This document shows positions 54,834 to 63,709 of a stretch of DNA of 64,000 bases, piece by piece. Location of the stretch: IMG/VR virus record IMGVR_UViG_3300036770_004428, positions 30,982 through 94,981 of that record; one strand, given 5' to 3'. The position numbers and the translations under genes were made by a program. Below the pieces are notes generated by a model, which was not told where the DNA came from, ran no database searches, and saw nothing but the letters and a program-made list of their open reading frames with translations. Position 1 is the stretch's first letter. Each line of letters opens with the position of its first letter. Source of the stretch: a virus.

Positions 54834-56657
54834 ATGATGGATATTAGTAAGTTGAAAAACCGAAAAACTCTAAGTAAACTAGAGGAATATGAGGGTAAAA
54901 ACGAATACATTCTTTCGTTAAAAGAAAAATTAAAAAAAGATAGTTCTTTTTTTATATCACCCAGTGTTGCGGAGTATATTGAAAATAATTTATATAGAGA
55001 CCCAGTAGAGGTTAATAAAATTATATCTATAACAGAATTTTTTGGTAAACAATTACAAGAAAATTTTGACCTTAATCACGTCCCAGAAAAAGTTCTAGTA
55101 GAATGGGTGTTGGGTGAAACCGAAAAATCTTACCATGTAAAAGGTAAAGTTTTTAAAAATCAAAAATATTCACCACTATTTTACATACCAAAAACACAAA
55201 TATCAGAAAATCTATATGATATGGAAGTAGAGGTAGAAGTAGATTTTGATAAATTTCAAGAAATGGATAAACGTGGATGGAGAGTATTCCCTCATCAAGA
55301 AGAGGGGGTTAAGTTTCTTCTATCTAAAAATAATAGAATCTTAGGTGATGACATGGGATTAGGTAAAACTTTAATGTCTACAATAGCATCTATAGAGTCT
55401 GGTGCTGAAAAAATATTGATTGTTTGTCCCGCTAATGCAAAAATAAATTGGTTTAGGGAGGTTAATGCTTATATCCCAGAAGAACAAATCTCAATAATTA
55501 AATCCGGTCATTGGAATCCTAAAAAATATACCATTATTAATTATGACATATTGAAAAATTTTCAAACCATAATAGACGGTAGAAAAGTTTATAAAGAACA
55601 CGAAATTAATAATTACTTAGATGACGAAGGTTTTGATTTAATTATCTTAGATGAAGCACACATGGTCAAAAACCCAACTAGTAATAGAGCAAAAATAATA
55701 AATCAAATTAGTAAAAAAATAAAAAGAAAATGGTTATTAACGGGTACACCTTTAGCTAACAGACCTATGGACTTTTTTAATCTATTAAAAATATGTGATT
55801 CACCAGTTACAGCAAGTTGGAAACAATATGCTTTTAGGTATTGTGATGGTAAAAAATTTAAAAAGAAATTAAAAAACGGTACATATAAGGATATTTGGTT
55901 AACTGACGGTGCCTCTAACCTAGAAGAGTTACATGAAAGGACAAAAAATTTAATTTTAAGAAGAAAAAAAGAAGACCATCTAGACTTACCACCTAAAATT
56001 GTGGCCCCTTATTATATCGAAATAGAGGATATGAATGAATACGATAGTGTTTTTGAGGAATATTTAGAATGGGCCAAATCTGAAGGTAAGAGATTAGGTG
56101 CTGGAAGACATATGGTTGAATTAATTGTTCTTAGAAAATATTTGGCATTAGAAAAAACAAAAAGAACTATTGAGTTAGCCGAACAGGCGATAGAAAACGG
56201 ACAAAAGGTTATAATATTCACCAACTTCACACACTCTTTCGATGCTTTAATGAAACATTTTGGTAGATTAGCTGTTGGTCATAACGGAAAAATGAATAGT
56301 ACCCAAAAACAAAATTCGGTAGACCAATTTCAAAATAATGAAAATATTATGGTTTTTGTTGGTAATCTTATATCAGCTGGTACAGCCATAACCTTAACAA
56401 AAGCTGAAGTTGTTATTATGAATGATTTAGACTTTGTCCCAGCTAATCACGCACAAGCCGAAGATAGAGCTCACAGAATAGGTTCACAATCAACAACAAA
56501 TGTATACTACCCAATTGCTGTAGACACAATAGATGAAATGATGTTTAAAGTATTGGAAAAGAAAAGAAAAATCATAGACACAGTTATTGGTGACGAACAT
56601 GTGTCTATGAATATAGAAGAAGATTTATTTAGTGAGTTTATACGTGGTTATTTTTAA
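54834..56657 (+). CDS. SNF2-family DNA helicase/translocase
   Basis: A 607-aa superfamily 2 ATPase of the SNF2 branch. Motif I is GDDMGLGKT (171-179), motif II DEAH (273-276) and motif III LTGTPLANR (about 306-314). The second lobe has IIFTNFTHSFDAL, GHNGKMNSTQKQNSVDQF and motif VI AEDRAHRIGS (about 543-552), typical of SMARCAL1/RapA-like proteins. About 145 N-terminal residues are unassigned. In T4 the fork-regression helicase is UvsW, a different SF2 branch; this protein may fill that role. Its stop overlaps the convergent 200-aa gene by 4 nt. No ATATTTAT box precedes it. Confidence 0.88.
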   Translation: MMDISKLKNRKTLSKLEEYEGKNEYILSLKEKLKKDSSFFISPSVAEYIENNLYRDPVEVNKIISITEFFGKQLQENFDLNHVPEKVLVEWVLGETEKSYHVKGKVFKNQKYSPLFYIPKTQISENLYDMEVEVEVDFDKFQEMDKRGWRVFPHQEEGVKFLLSKNNRILGDDMGLGKTLMSTIASIESGAEKILIVCPANAKINWFREVNAYIPEEQISIIKSGHWNPKKYTIINYDILKNFQTIIDGRKVYKEHEINNYLDDEGFDLIILDEAHMVKNPTSNRAKIINQISKKIKRKWLLTGTPLANRPMDFFNLLKICDSPVTASWKQYAFRYCDGKKFKKKLKNGTYKDIWLTDGASNLEELHERTKNLILRRKKEDHLDLPPKIVAPYYIEIEDMNEYDSVFEEYLEWAKSEGKRLGAGRHMVELIVLRKYLALEKTKRTIELAEQAIENGQKVIIFTNFTHSFDALMKHFGRLAVGHNGKMNSTQKQNSVDQFQNNENIMVFVGNLISAGTAITLTKAEVVIMNDLDFVPANHAQAEDRAHRIGSQSTTNVYYPIAVDTIDEMMFKVLEKKRKIIDTVIGDEHVSMNIEEDLFSEFIRGYF

Positions 56658-57256
56658 TCCCACCATTTTTGGATATTTCTTTCTAATAATTTAAAAATAA
56701 GTTTATTACACCTATCTTGATTTTCGTGTGCAATTTCCATCGCGATTAATTCTTTTGTTAGTTCATTTACAGGTCTTTTAAATCTACTAACTTCACCTGA
56801 CACCACTCTTTTATATTGAAGTGGGTATTTTTTAAAATAATCATCAAATGATTCACTAATTAAAGTTGACTTCATTTCAAAACATTCCTCACCATCAATT
56901 TTATAATCGGTGGGGATAAAATCATAATTAGTGTTATGATAATCCATATACTCCATACCGTAGAATTCATCTTGGTGTAATTTGATTAACCTACTTACTA
57001 ACAACATAATCTCGGAATCTCTTTTAGCACTAACATGCATATTACGGTCACCGATGTATTTAGCTTGCTTTTCTATTTTAAATTTTAAAACCTCGAAAAT
57101 GTAGTGGTCATCCCAATCACGGTCTCTCCATATAACAGGAAACCATTTCCAAAGATTTTTAACACCGTGGATAAAATCTTTGTGATAATACTTTGCCTCA
57201 AATTTCCACCAAAGAGATAATTTATCAAACACAGTTAATTTAACGTCTTTTTCCAT
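56654..57256 (-). CDS. Conserved-type phage hypothetical protein
   Basis: A 200-aa protein rich in Trp, Tyr, Lys and Asp. The central WRDRDWDDHYIFEVLKFKIE resembles a conserved motif of uncharacterised T4-superfamily phage proteins. A long helical part with scattered charged residues follows. No catalytic motif was recognised. Its ATG shares bases with the stop of the 52-aa gene (TAATG), and both lie under a Bacteroidota-type promoter at 57439-57468, so early or middle expression is likely. Confidence 0.65.
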   Translation of the reverse strand: MEKDVKLTVFDKLSLWWKFEAKYYHKDFIHGVKNLWKWFPVIWRDRDWDDHYIFEVLKFKIEKQAKYIGDRNMHVSAKRDSEIMLLVSRLIKLHQDEFYGMEYMDYHNTNYDFIPTDYKIDGEECFEMKSTLISESFDDYFKKYPLQYKRVVSGEVSRFKRPVNELTKELIAMEIAHENQDRCNKLIFKLLERNIQKWWD

Positions 57257-57414
57257 TACATTCCTTTTTTATATCTTATTATTTTTAAATAAAGTTCATG
57301 GTTAAACTTATTACCAGGTTGAGTCCAAAAATCATTAATTTTAGACATATCAGGATTAGAATACGGTTTATCTATTCTATCTTTTGGTGTATACGTTGAT
57401 TTTAATCTTACCAT
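57256..57414 (-). CDS. Small basic protein coupled to the 200-aa gene
   Basis: A 52-aa frame starting MVRLKSTYTPKDRIDKPYSN and ending in a Lys-rich helix. It begins 24 nt after a TATATTTG box and its stop TAA overlaps the next ATG, so both promoter and coupling support expression. No family recognised. Confidence 0.55.
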   Translation of the reverse strand: MVRLKSTYTPKDRIDKPYSNPDMSKINDFWTQPGNKFNHELYLKIIRYKKGM

Positions 57415-57438
57415 AGGTTATATTTTAATTTATTAATA

Positions 57439-57468
57439 CAAATATAAACATTTTATCTTAAATAACAA
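57439..57468 (-). promoter_or_regulatory. Bacteroidota-type promoter for the 52-aa and 200-aa genes
   Basis: On the minus strand, TTTG at 57468-57465, an 18-nt spacer and TATATTTG at 57446-57439 match the Bacteroidota consensus. The upstream edge nearly reaches the divergent DUF3310 gene start. Confidence 0.65.
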
Positions 57469-57471
57469 AAA

Positions 57472-57681
57472 ATGGAAAAAAATAAAGAACAAGTCGAACA
57501 CCCAAAACACTATAATCAAGGTATTGAGATGTGGGATTACGCTTATTCACACGATTTAGATTTCTTTGAAGGTAATATTGTTAAGTACGTTACACGTTGG
57601 AGACATAAGAATGGTTTACAAGATTTATATAAAGCAAAACAATATTTAGATAAATTAATCGAACTGAAAGAAAATTCATGA
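57472..57681 (+). CDS. DUF3310 family small protein
   Basis: A 69-aa protein with the family hallmark VEHPKHYNQGIEMWDY, then FFEGNIVKYVTRWRHKNGLQ DLYKA and a closing helix. DUF3310 proteins are common in phages and are sometimes annotated as nucleotide kinases without biochemical support. It begins just after an A-rich leader, divergent from the 52-aa gene, and precedes the DHH-sigma gene by 22 nt. Confidence 0.85.
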   Translation: MEKNKEQVEHPKHYNQGIEMWDYAYSHDLDFFEGNIVKYVTRWRHKNGLQDLYKAKQYLDKLIELKENS

Positions 57682-57688
57682 TATTTAT
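57681..57688 (+). promoter_or_regulatory. ATATTTAT late-promoter-like box for the DHH-sigma gene
   Basis: The plus strand reads GATATTTATCTCAAAAGG, 15 nt before the ATG at 57704. It shows that the box keeps its orientation relative to transcription on both strands. Confidence 0.5.
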
Positions 57689-57703
57689 CTCAAAAGGTAA
57701 GTA

Positions 57704-59659
57704 ATGAATATTATTATAAAAGAAGAATTGTTGAATGAGGGTGGTTTACGTAATATACGAGAACTAGCTAATAGATATAATAAAGCAAAAATATATTTCC
57801 ACCAAGATCTTGACGGTGTAACTACTGCTTTGGCTATGAAAAATTATTTGGAAAATAACGGGATTAAAGTAATTGATGCCGAAGTAATCCAATATGGTGA
57901 TAAAGAATTTTCAATTAAAAAACCCTCTGCAAGTGGTGATGTAATGCCAGTTCTAGTAGATTTTGCTCACGGAAAACCGATGTTTGTTATTCACACAGAC
58001 CATCACGATAAACAAGTTGGTGCAGAAAAAGGTGCTTCAACTTCATTTAGAGCATCTAGGTCAAACGTTGAGACCATTTCACAAATAGTTTCTTCTTCAG
58101 ATATTTTTCCTGATAATGATATTAAAATGATATCTACGGTAGATTCGGCTGATTTTGTTAAAATGGGAGTTACACCGGATGATATTATGACATATGTCTT
58201 CCAATTAGATAAAGAAAAAGAATTATCTAGAAATAAAATTATCATGGCTTTAGTAACTAATAAACTATTATTGGCTTACAAAAACAAACCTAAATTTTTG
58301 GAAAGATTAGTTATGAATTCATCTCCTTCTCTTCTAAACATTTATTTTAATATAATTAAATTAGCTAAAGAAGAAGGTTATGTTTCACCTGAGATAATGA
58401 AAAAAAATCTAGAGGACTATATAGAAGCACAAAAAAAGAGTGAAAATGTAGAGTATATAAAGGATTATGGTATTATATCACAATACGGTGGTGGGGCATT
58501 ATTTAAACCAGGTGCATATGATAGATATGTACCTTTTAAAAATTATCCTGACGCAAACTTTTTAGTCATAGCATGGCCTTTAGGTTTATTACAGGCATCA
58601 TGTAATCCATTTAAAGCTAGTAGAGAATTAAAAGGTGTTAACTTAGGTGAGATAGCACAAGAAGTTTTAGCTCAATATGAATCAGAACTTAAATCTAAAA
58701 AAATAACCATAGATACTATAAAATATTTTGCTGAAAAAAATAAAGAATTTGTTGAGGAGTCTGTCGGATTTACCTTCAACGACCTAGTTGCAATGTTTGA
58801 AGAAACTGATGGTGGCATAGAAGGTTTGAATACTGTACCGAGTGGTTCTTCTAGTGATTATACTGTTGACAGGTGGCATAACGCTTTAAGAAAAGTAATG
58901 GATAAACCTTATTCATTGTTAAATGATAGGGAAAAAAAGGCACTTAAACTTTTAAGTGTGACTGGTTGGGACATGATTCAGGCTAATAGTGGTGGACATA
59001 AATGTATCACTAATATATCAGGTTTAATGTACTTTGGTAAAGATGGTAAAGAATTTTTACTGAAATTTAAGGATAGTTTAATAAATAAGTTAAAGGAAAA
59101 AATAGACTCCGATAAAATATCTGAAAATATTTTTACTAAAAAACAAATATTAAAAGAAGTAAATGAGTTTCAAGACATCTATTCTAGTATGTGGGATAAA
59201 ATGTTAAGGTCAGTATGTATGAAATACACAAAAGATGTAAATCAGGCCGAAGACTTTTGTCAAAATGGTTTTATTAAGGTATACCAAAATTTAAACAAAT
59301 ATGATAACACAGGTTCTCTAGAGGGTTGGGTTAAAAGAGTTATTAACAATAGTATTTTAGATGAATTAAGAAAAAATAAAATTTCTTTTGTGAGTGGTGG
59401 TGATGAAGGTTTTGATTTTTCTAGATATAATGTAGGTGATGAGGAATATGAGGAAGGTATTTCTTTAGAAGATATTAAAAAAGTTTTACCACAATTACCA
59501 CAATCTTATAAAAAAGCAATAGAAATGTATTATATAGAAGGTTTAAAACATGACGAAATAGCCAAAAAATTAGGTATATCACCAAGTACATCTAAAACAA
59601 ACCTAATGAAGGCAAAGGCTAGAATGAAGGATTTATTATCAAATACATACAATCAGTAA
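57704..59659 (+). CDS. DHH/DHHA1 phosphoesterase fused to an ECF-like sigma factor
   Basis: A 651-aa fusion. The leader MNIIIKEELLNEG ends in L-N-E. A DHH phosphoesterase domain follows with all four metal motifs: HQDLDG (33-38), VLVDF (Asp86), HTDHH (97-101) and STVDSAD (Asp147, Asp150). A DHHA1-type GGHKCITN occurs near 425-440. From about 493 the protein becomes a sigma-70-family factor: region 2 (QAEDFCQNGFIKVYQNL, then SLEGWVKRVINNSILDELR) and region 4 (LPQSYKKAIEMYYIEGLK, then HDEIAKKLGISPSTSKTNL, a helix-turn-helix). DHH enzymes cut small oligonucleotides or cyclic dinucleotides; ECF sigmas direct RNA polymerase. A late-type box and packaging-type leader suggest late synthesis and virion delivery, which is inference. 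Internal Met503 or nearby Met codons could also yield a free sigma. Confidence 0.85.
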   Translation: MNIIIKEELLNEGGLRNIRELANRYNKAKIYFHQDLDGVTTALAMKNYLENNGIKVIDAEVIQYGDKEFSIKKPSASGDVMPVLVDFAHGKPMFVIHTDHHDKQVGAEKGASTSFRASRSNVETISQIVSSSDIFPDNDIKMISTVDSADFVKMGVTPDDIMTYVFQLDKEKELSRNKIIMALVTNKLLLAYKNKPKFLERLVMNSSPSLLNIYFNIIKLAKEEGYVSPEIMKKNLEDYIEAQKKSENVEYIKDYGIISQYGGGALFKPGAYDRYVPFKNYPDANFLVIAWPLGLLQASCNPFKASRELKGVNLGEIAQEVLAQYESELKSKKITIDTIKYFAEKNKEFVEESVGFTFNDLVAMFEETDGGIEGLNTVPSGSSSDYTVDRWHNALRKVMDKPYSLLNDREKKALKLLSVTGWDMIQANSGGHKCITNISGLMYFGKDGKEFLLKFKDSLINKLKEKIDSDKISENIFTKKQILKEVNEFQDIYSSMWDKMLRSVCMKYTKDVNQAEDFCQNGFIKVYQNLNKYDNTGSLEGWVKRVINNSILDELRKNKISFVSGGDEGFDFSRYNVGDEEYEEGISLEDIKKVLPQLPQSYKKAIEMYYIEGLKHDEIAKKLGISPSTSKTNLMKAKARMKDLLSNTYNQ

Positions 59660-59663
59660 AAAC

Positions 59664-59698
59664 AAAAAACACATTACCCATTTACGATGTGTTTTTTT
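59664..59698 (+). terminator. Intrinsic terminator after the DHH-sigma gene
   Basis: An 11-bp stem AAAAAACACAT / ATGTGTTTTTT with a 12-nt loop runs into T residues on the plus strand, separating this gene from the DNA polymerase. Confidence 0.75.
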
Positions 59699-59761
59699 AT
59701 GCCTATTATTAAATAAAATAACGAGTGGTTAAGATTTGCCCGTCCCAAAAATCAAAGTATT

Positions 59762-62650
59762 ATGAGTAAAAAAGAAATTAAACAAGCAAATCCCGAAGAT
59801 ATTAAAAAATTTCTTGAGGGTCATGATGATGAAAAATATATCGTCTCAGTAGAATTAAATCAGACAGATGATTGGTCAATTGATGAAACAAATAAAGTTT
59901 ATTTAGTAATTGACGACCCACAAAAGGGTAAAAAAATCAAAATACAAAAATTCACACCTTTTTGTTGGACAAAATCTTTAAGGGGTAGTGGTTTTTATGG
60001 TGACGATTTGGATGTTATTAGAAAAGCTGCCAAACAATACGGTATATCCACTGAAAAATTAGAAACTGGTGATAACGAAAGATTAGAAGGTGGTTATAAG
60101 TTCTTAGTAAAAACAACAGGTACTTATCGTGATTTAGTAAACTTCTTCAAAAGAGGTGGAGTAGACCCGTGGTCTAAAGAAAATAAGATGATACAAATCT
60201 TACCACCTGTAGAACAATTTATGATTCAAACAGGAAAAAGATTATTTAAGGGTTACGAAGATTACACTGAAGTCCATAAATTAACATTCGATATTGAGAC
60301 CACTAGTCTTGAACCTGAGAATGGTCATTGTTTCATGATTGGTATTAAAGATAATCGTGGTTTTAAAGAACTGTTAACAGCTTATGGTGATGACGGTGAA
60401 TATTCTGAAGAAAAAGAAAAAGAAATGTATAATAAGTTCTTTGAAATTATACATGAACTAGAACCCACTATTATTATTGGTTATAACTCAGAAAATTTTG
60501 ACTGGAACTATATTTTTGGTAGAATGGAGATTCTAGGTATATCCAAAAGTAATGTAAAAAGGTCTAAAAAAACAAATAGAGTCACCTCAGTCGAGATTGA
60601 CACTGACATAATAAAAACCAAACACCCAATGATTAAGTGTTCTAGAAACCCTTCTACACTTAAATTAGGTGCTGAAACGGAAGATTATTACCAAACAAGT
60701 ATGTGGGGTTATAATGTTATGGATACCTATCATAGGGTTAGACAGGCTATGGCTTTAAATTCAAGTCTACAAAGTGGTGGTTTGAAATATATCGCTAAAG
60801 AAGCGGGTATAGAAAGAAATAATCGTGTTTATATCGAAGGAGGCCAATTAGGTAAAATTTGGAATGAAAATAAAAATTATTACTATAACCCAACATCTGG
60901 ACAGTGGTATTCTTTAGATGGTGATAAACCAAAACCAAAAGAGGTAGAAGACAAAAAAAGTGGTGAATTAAAAATTATCGATGGTTATGAAGATAAATGG
61001 GAAGTTGTTGACGGTAGATTTTTAGTGAAAGAATATCTTAATGATGACCTTTTAGAGACTGAACAAGTTGACGATATTTATGCTCAAGCCGGGTTTTTGA
61101 CAGCAGCTTTAGTCCCAACCAATTTTATACGTTCCATTACTATGGGTACGGCCACAATGTGGAAAACACTGATGATGGCGTGGTCTTATGAAAATGGGTT
61201 AGCTTTACCTGATATACAAGAAAAACGTGATTTTGTTGGTGGTTTATCTAGATTATTAAAGTTAGGTTTTAGTCAAAATATTGCTAAATTTGACTACGCT
61301 TCACTTTATCCTTCTATACAATTAACGCATGACGTATTTCCAACAGTCGATGTCTCTGGGGCTTTAAAAGCAATGTTAAAATATCTCTTAGATACACGTA
61401 ATGAGTACAAATATTTGGCTAACAAATATAAAGAAGAAGGTGATGAAAAGTTAGCCGGTAAATTCGATAAAAAACAATTACCGATTAAGATTTTTAATAA
61501 CTCAGCTTTTGGTTCTATTTCCGCTCCATATATTTTTCCTTGGGGTGATATTGACATCGGTGAAACCATTACTTGTACTGGTAGACAATATTTAAGACAC
61601 ATGATTAGGTTTTTTATTGAGCGTGGTTATGAACCATTAGTATTAGATACTGACGGTGTTAACTTTTCTTATGGTGAAGATGTTAAAAACCATAAATACG
61701 AAGGAAAAGGGTACCATAGATTTGTTAAAAAAGGTGAGATATATGAGGGTATTGAGGCAGATGTTGCTGAATATAATGATAGATATATGCATGGTGTTAT
61801 GGGGTTGGATATTGATGAGGTTTGGCCGGCAACTATTAATTTATCACGTAAAAATTATGCGACATTAAAACCAAACGGTAAAATTAAATTAACTGGTAAC
61901 ACAATTAAGGGAAAGACAATTCAAAAATATATTAAAAACTTCTTAGATAAAGGTATTAAGTTATTGTTATCAGGTAAGGGTAAAGAGTTTGTTGACTATT
62001 ATAATGAATACCTTGAAAGGATATATAATATGGATATTCCTCTAGCAGAAATAGCTAATAAATCAAAAGTTAAAAAAACAGTTGACCAATATAAAAGAAG
62101 GGGTACAAATAAAAATGGTGGTGATTTACCTAGACAGGCACACATGGAATTAATAATAAAAGAAAATGTCCATGTACAATTAGGTGATGATATTTATTAT
62201 GTTAATAATGGTACTAAAAAATCACATGGTGACATACAACTAAAGAAAACTAAAAATGACCCACCAGAAGGTACTTTAGTTTTTAACTCCTATTTAATCA
62301 CAAGTGAACAAATAGAAAAAAATCCTAATTTGAAGGGGGTGTATAATGTACCAAAATATATTGACGCTTTTAACAAAAAAGTAGAACCTTTATTGGTTGT
62401 TTTTAGACCTCACATTAGAGAAACACTTTTAATTACTGACCCCGAAGATAAACAATTTTTTACTAATACAGAATTAGAGTTGGTTTCTGGGGTACCTACT
62501 AAACCAGAAGACCAAGACACTTTAGATGAACTTATGACTATGAGTGAAGAAGAAAAACGCTTTTGGAAAATGAAAGGTATTTCTTCAGAGTATATGATTA
62601 GTGATAGATTTGATTCAGAGGAAATCACTGAAGAAGAAGAATATTTCTAA
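59762..62650 (+). CDS. DNA polymerase, family B (T4 gp43-like)
   Basis: The replicative polymerase with proofreading. Exonuclease motifs: Exo I FDIETTSLE with Asp177 and Glu179, Exo II IIGYNSENFDWNYI, Exo III YNVMDTYHR. Polymerase motif A is FDYASLYPSIQ with Asp511, motif B is KIFNNSAFGS starting at Lys576, and motif C is LDTDG with Asp629 and Asp631. At 962 aa it is slightly longer than T4 gp43 (898 aa). It lies far from the SSB/UvsX/helicase operon and on the other strand. The 60-nt leader after the terminator has no recognised promoter box and no Shine-Dalgarno. Confidence 0.93.
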   Translation: MSKKEIKQANPEDIKKFLEGHDDEKYIVSVELNQTDDWSIDETNKVYLVIDDPQKGKKIKIQKFTPFCWTKSLRGSGFYGDDLDVIRKAAKQYGISTEKLETGDNERLEGGYKFLVKTTGTYRDLVNFFKRGGVDPWSKENKMIQILPPVEQFMIQTGKRLFKGYEDYTEVHKLTFDIETTSLEPENGHCFMIGIKDNRGFKELLTAYGDDGEYSEEKEKEMYNKFFEIIHELEPTIIIGYNSENFDWNYIFGRMEILGISKSNVKRSKKTNRVTSVEIDTDIIKTKHPMIKCSRNPSTLKLGAETEDYYQTSMWGYNVMDTYHRVRQAMALNSSLQSGGLKYIAKEAGIERNNRVYIEGGQLGKIWNENKNYYYNPTSGQWYSLDGDKPKPKEVEDKKSGELKIIDGYEDKWEVVDGRFLVKEYLNDDLLETEQVDDIYAQAGFLTAALVPTNFIRSITMGTATMWKTLMMAWSYENGLALPDIQEKRDFVGGLSRLLKLGFSQNIAKFDYASLYPSIQLTHDVFPTVDVSGALKAMLKYLLDTRNEYKYLANKYKEEGDEKLAGKFDKKQLPIKIFNNSAFGSISAPYIFPWGDIDIGETITCTGRQYLRHMIRFFIERGYEPLVLDTDGVNFSYGEDVKNHKYEGKGYHRFVKKGEIYEGIEADVAEYNDRYMHGVMGLDIDEVWPATINLSRKNYATLKPNGKIKLTGNTIKGKTIQKYIKNFLDKGIKLLLSGKGKEFVDYYNEYLERIYNMDIPLAEIANKSKVKKTVDQYKRRGTNKNGGDLPRQAHMELIIKENVHVQLGDDIYYVNNGTKKSHGDIQLKKTKNDPPEGTLVFNSYLITSEQIEKNPNLKGVYNVPKYIDAFNKKVEPLLVVFRPHIRETLLITDPEDKQFFTNTELELVSGVPTKPEDQDTLDELMTMSEEEKRFWKMKGISSEYMISDRFDSEEITEEEEYF

Positions 62651-62677
62651 ATATCGTAAAACAATCATAATTACATG

Positions 62678-62685
62678 ATATTTAT
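62678..62685 (+). promoter_or_regulatory. ATATTTAT late-promoter-like box
   Basis: The plus strand reads GATATTTATATAGAAAAG, 14 nt before the ATG at 62700, directly after the polymerase gene. It suggests a switch to late transcription for the following genes. Confidence 0.5.
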
Positions 62686-62699
62686 ATAGAAAAGTTAAT

Positions 62700-63209
62700 A
62701 TGAATATCATTTTATTAAATGAATTAGTTAATTCAGATGGTAGTAGAATAAAGGGTGATTCTAAAGTAGATCAGTCTAATAATATGACAACATCTAAATT
62801 AACTACTGACGATAAAGTACTTATGCAAAGACCTGGTATTAGTAGATACAGTAACTATGGTCGTGTGTATGTAGGTGAAGAAGATGATGAAGTAACAAAA
62901 TTACCGCCCAAAAAAAAATCTAAGAAAAAAGCTAAACTAAAAGAGGATGTTTTTACTAAAAAAGATTTTGATAAAGAATTTGTACAAAAAAAAATAGAAA
63001 ATCTATCACAAAACAATATCCAAAATCTAGACTCAATTAGAGACACAAACCCAATCCTAATAAGAAAAGTTGGTGCATTAAAAGATATTATAGAAAAAAA
63101 TAGTGCTAGTGGTGAAGAAAAGGCGGTGATATTAAATTATCTTTTAGATATGGATTTATCTGATATACCACAAAATTATAAAGAAATATTAAAAAGAAAA
63201 TTAGGATAA
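62700..63209 (+). CDS. Candidate packaged/virion protein with short capsid-targeting-like start
   Basis: A 169-aa charged protein starting MNIILLNELVNSDGSR; the L-N-E at residues 6-8 would be a prohead-protease-type site. A Lys-rich KKKSKKKAKLKEDVFTKKDF stretch lies near residues 71-90, and its FTKK-x motif is also found in the DHH-sigma protein. The C-terminal half is helical. No family recognised. It begins a late-type operon; its stop overlaps the next ATG (TAATGG). Confidence 0.6.
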   Translation: MNIILLNELVNSDGSRIKGDSKVDQSNNMTTSKLTTDDKVLMQRPGISRYSNYGRVYVGEEDDEVTKLPPKKKSKKKAKLKEDVFTKKDFDKEFVQKKIENLSQNNIQNLDSIRDTNPILIRKVGALKDIIEKNSASGEEKAVILNYLLDMDLSDIPQNYKEILKRKLG

Positions 63210-63709
63210 TGGCCAATAGTAAACTTAGTGGTAATAAAATCTTAATCGATGACGATATTAATCATCATTTAAAAAAAATATATAATGCGTATAAAGGACC
63301 TAAAGATGTTGAAGGTTATGAACGTTTAAGAGGTTTATGTGATAGTAAAGATGTATCATATGAACAATTAAAAAGAATAAAAAATTTCTTTGACAGTTTT
63401 GAGGGTAAAAATACGGAAACACCTTATCTTTTAAACGGAGGTACCAAAATGAAAAATTGGGTACACACAAAATTGAGTGATATGAGAAGTAAGGTCCAAA
63501 GTAAAAAAGATAACATGAGTTCTATTGGGATGCCTAATCAGTATCAAAAAGATAAAATTAGATTACCGAAAGTTAAAATAGATAGTCATGATTCAGATAC
63601 TAATAAAATTTTAAGACAAGAAGGTATTTATAGAATAAAGGTCTTAAATGACTTAATAACAGAAATAGATAAAAACAAAAAATTATGCCAGGACCAGCAC
63701 AGTCAATAG
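63209..63709 (+). CDS. Hypothetical protein, probably virion-associated
   Basis: A 166-aa basic protein rich in Lys, Asp and Asn, mostly helical in appearance, without recognised family. Its ATG overlaps the stop of the 169-aa gene and its end overlaps the start of the next gene by 25 nt, so the three are one coupled unit. Confidence 0.6.
   Translation: MANSKLSGNKILIDDDINHHLKKIYNAYKGPKDVEGYERLRGLCDSKDVSYEQLKRIKNFFDSFEGKNTETPYLLNGGTKMKNWVHTKLSDMRSKVQSKKDNMSSIGMPNQYQKDKIRLPKVKIDSHDSDTNKILRQEGIYRIKVLNDLITEIDKNKKLCQDQHSQ

Noticed and set aside
59700-59761. TTAAGATTTG before the polymerase as a TAnnTTTG promoter
   Set aside because: It has one base too many between TA and TTTG and no TTTG at the right upstream distance.
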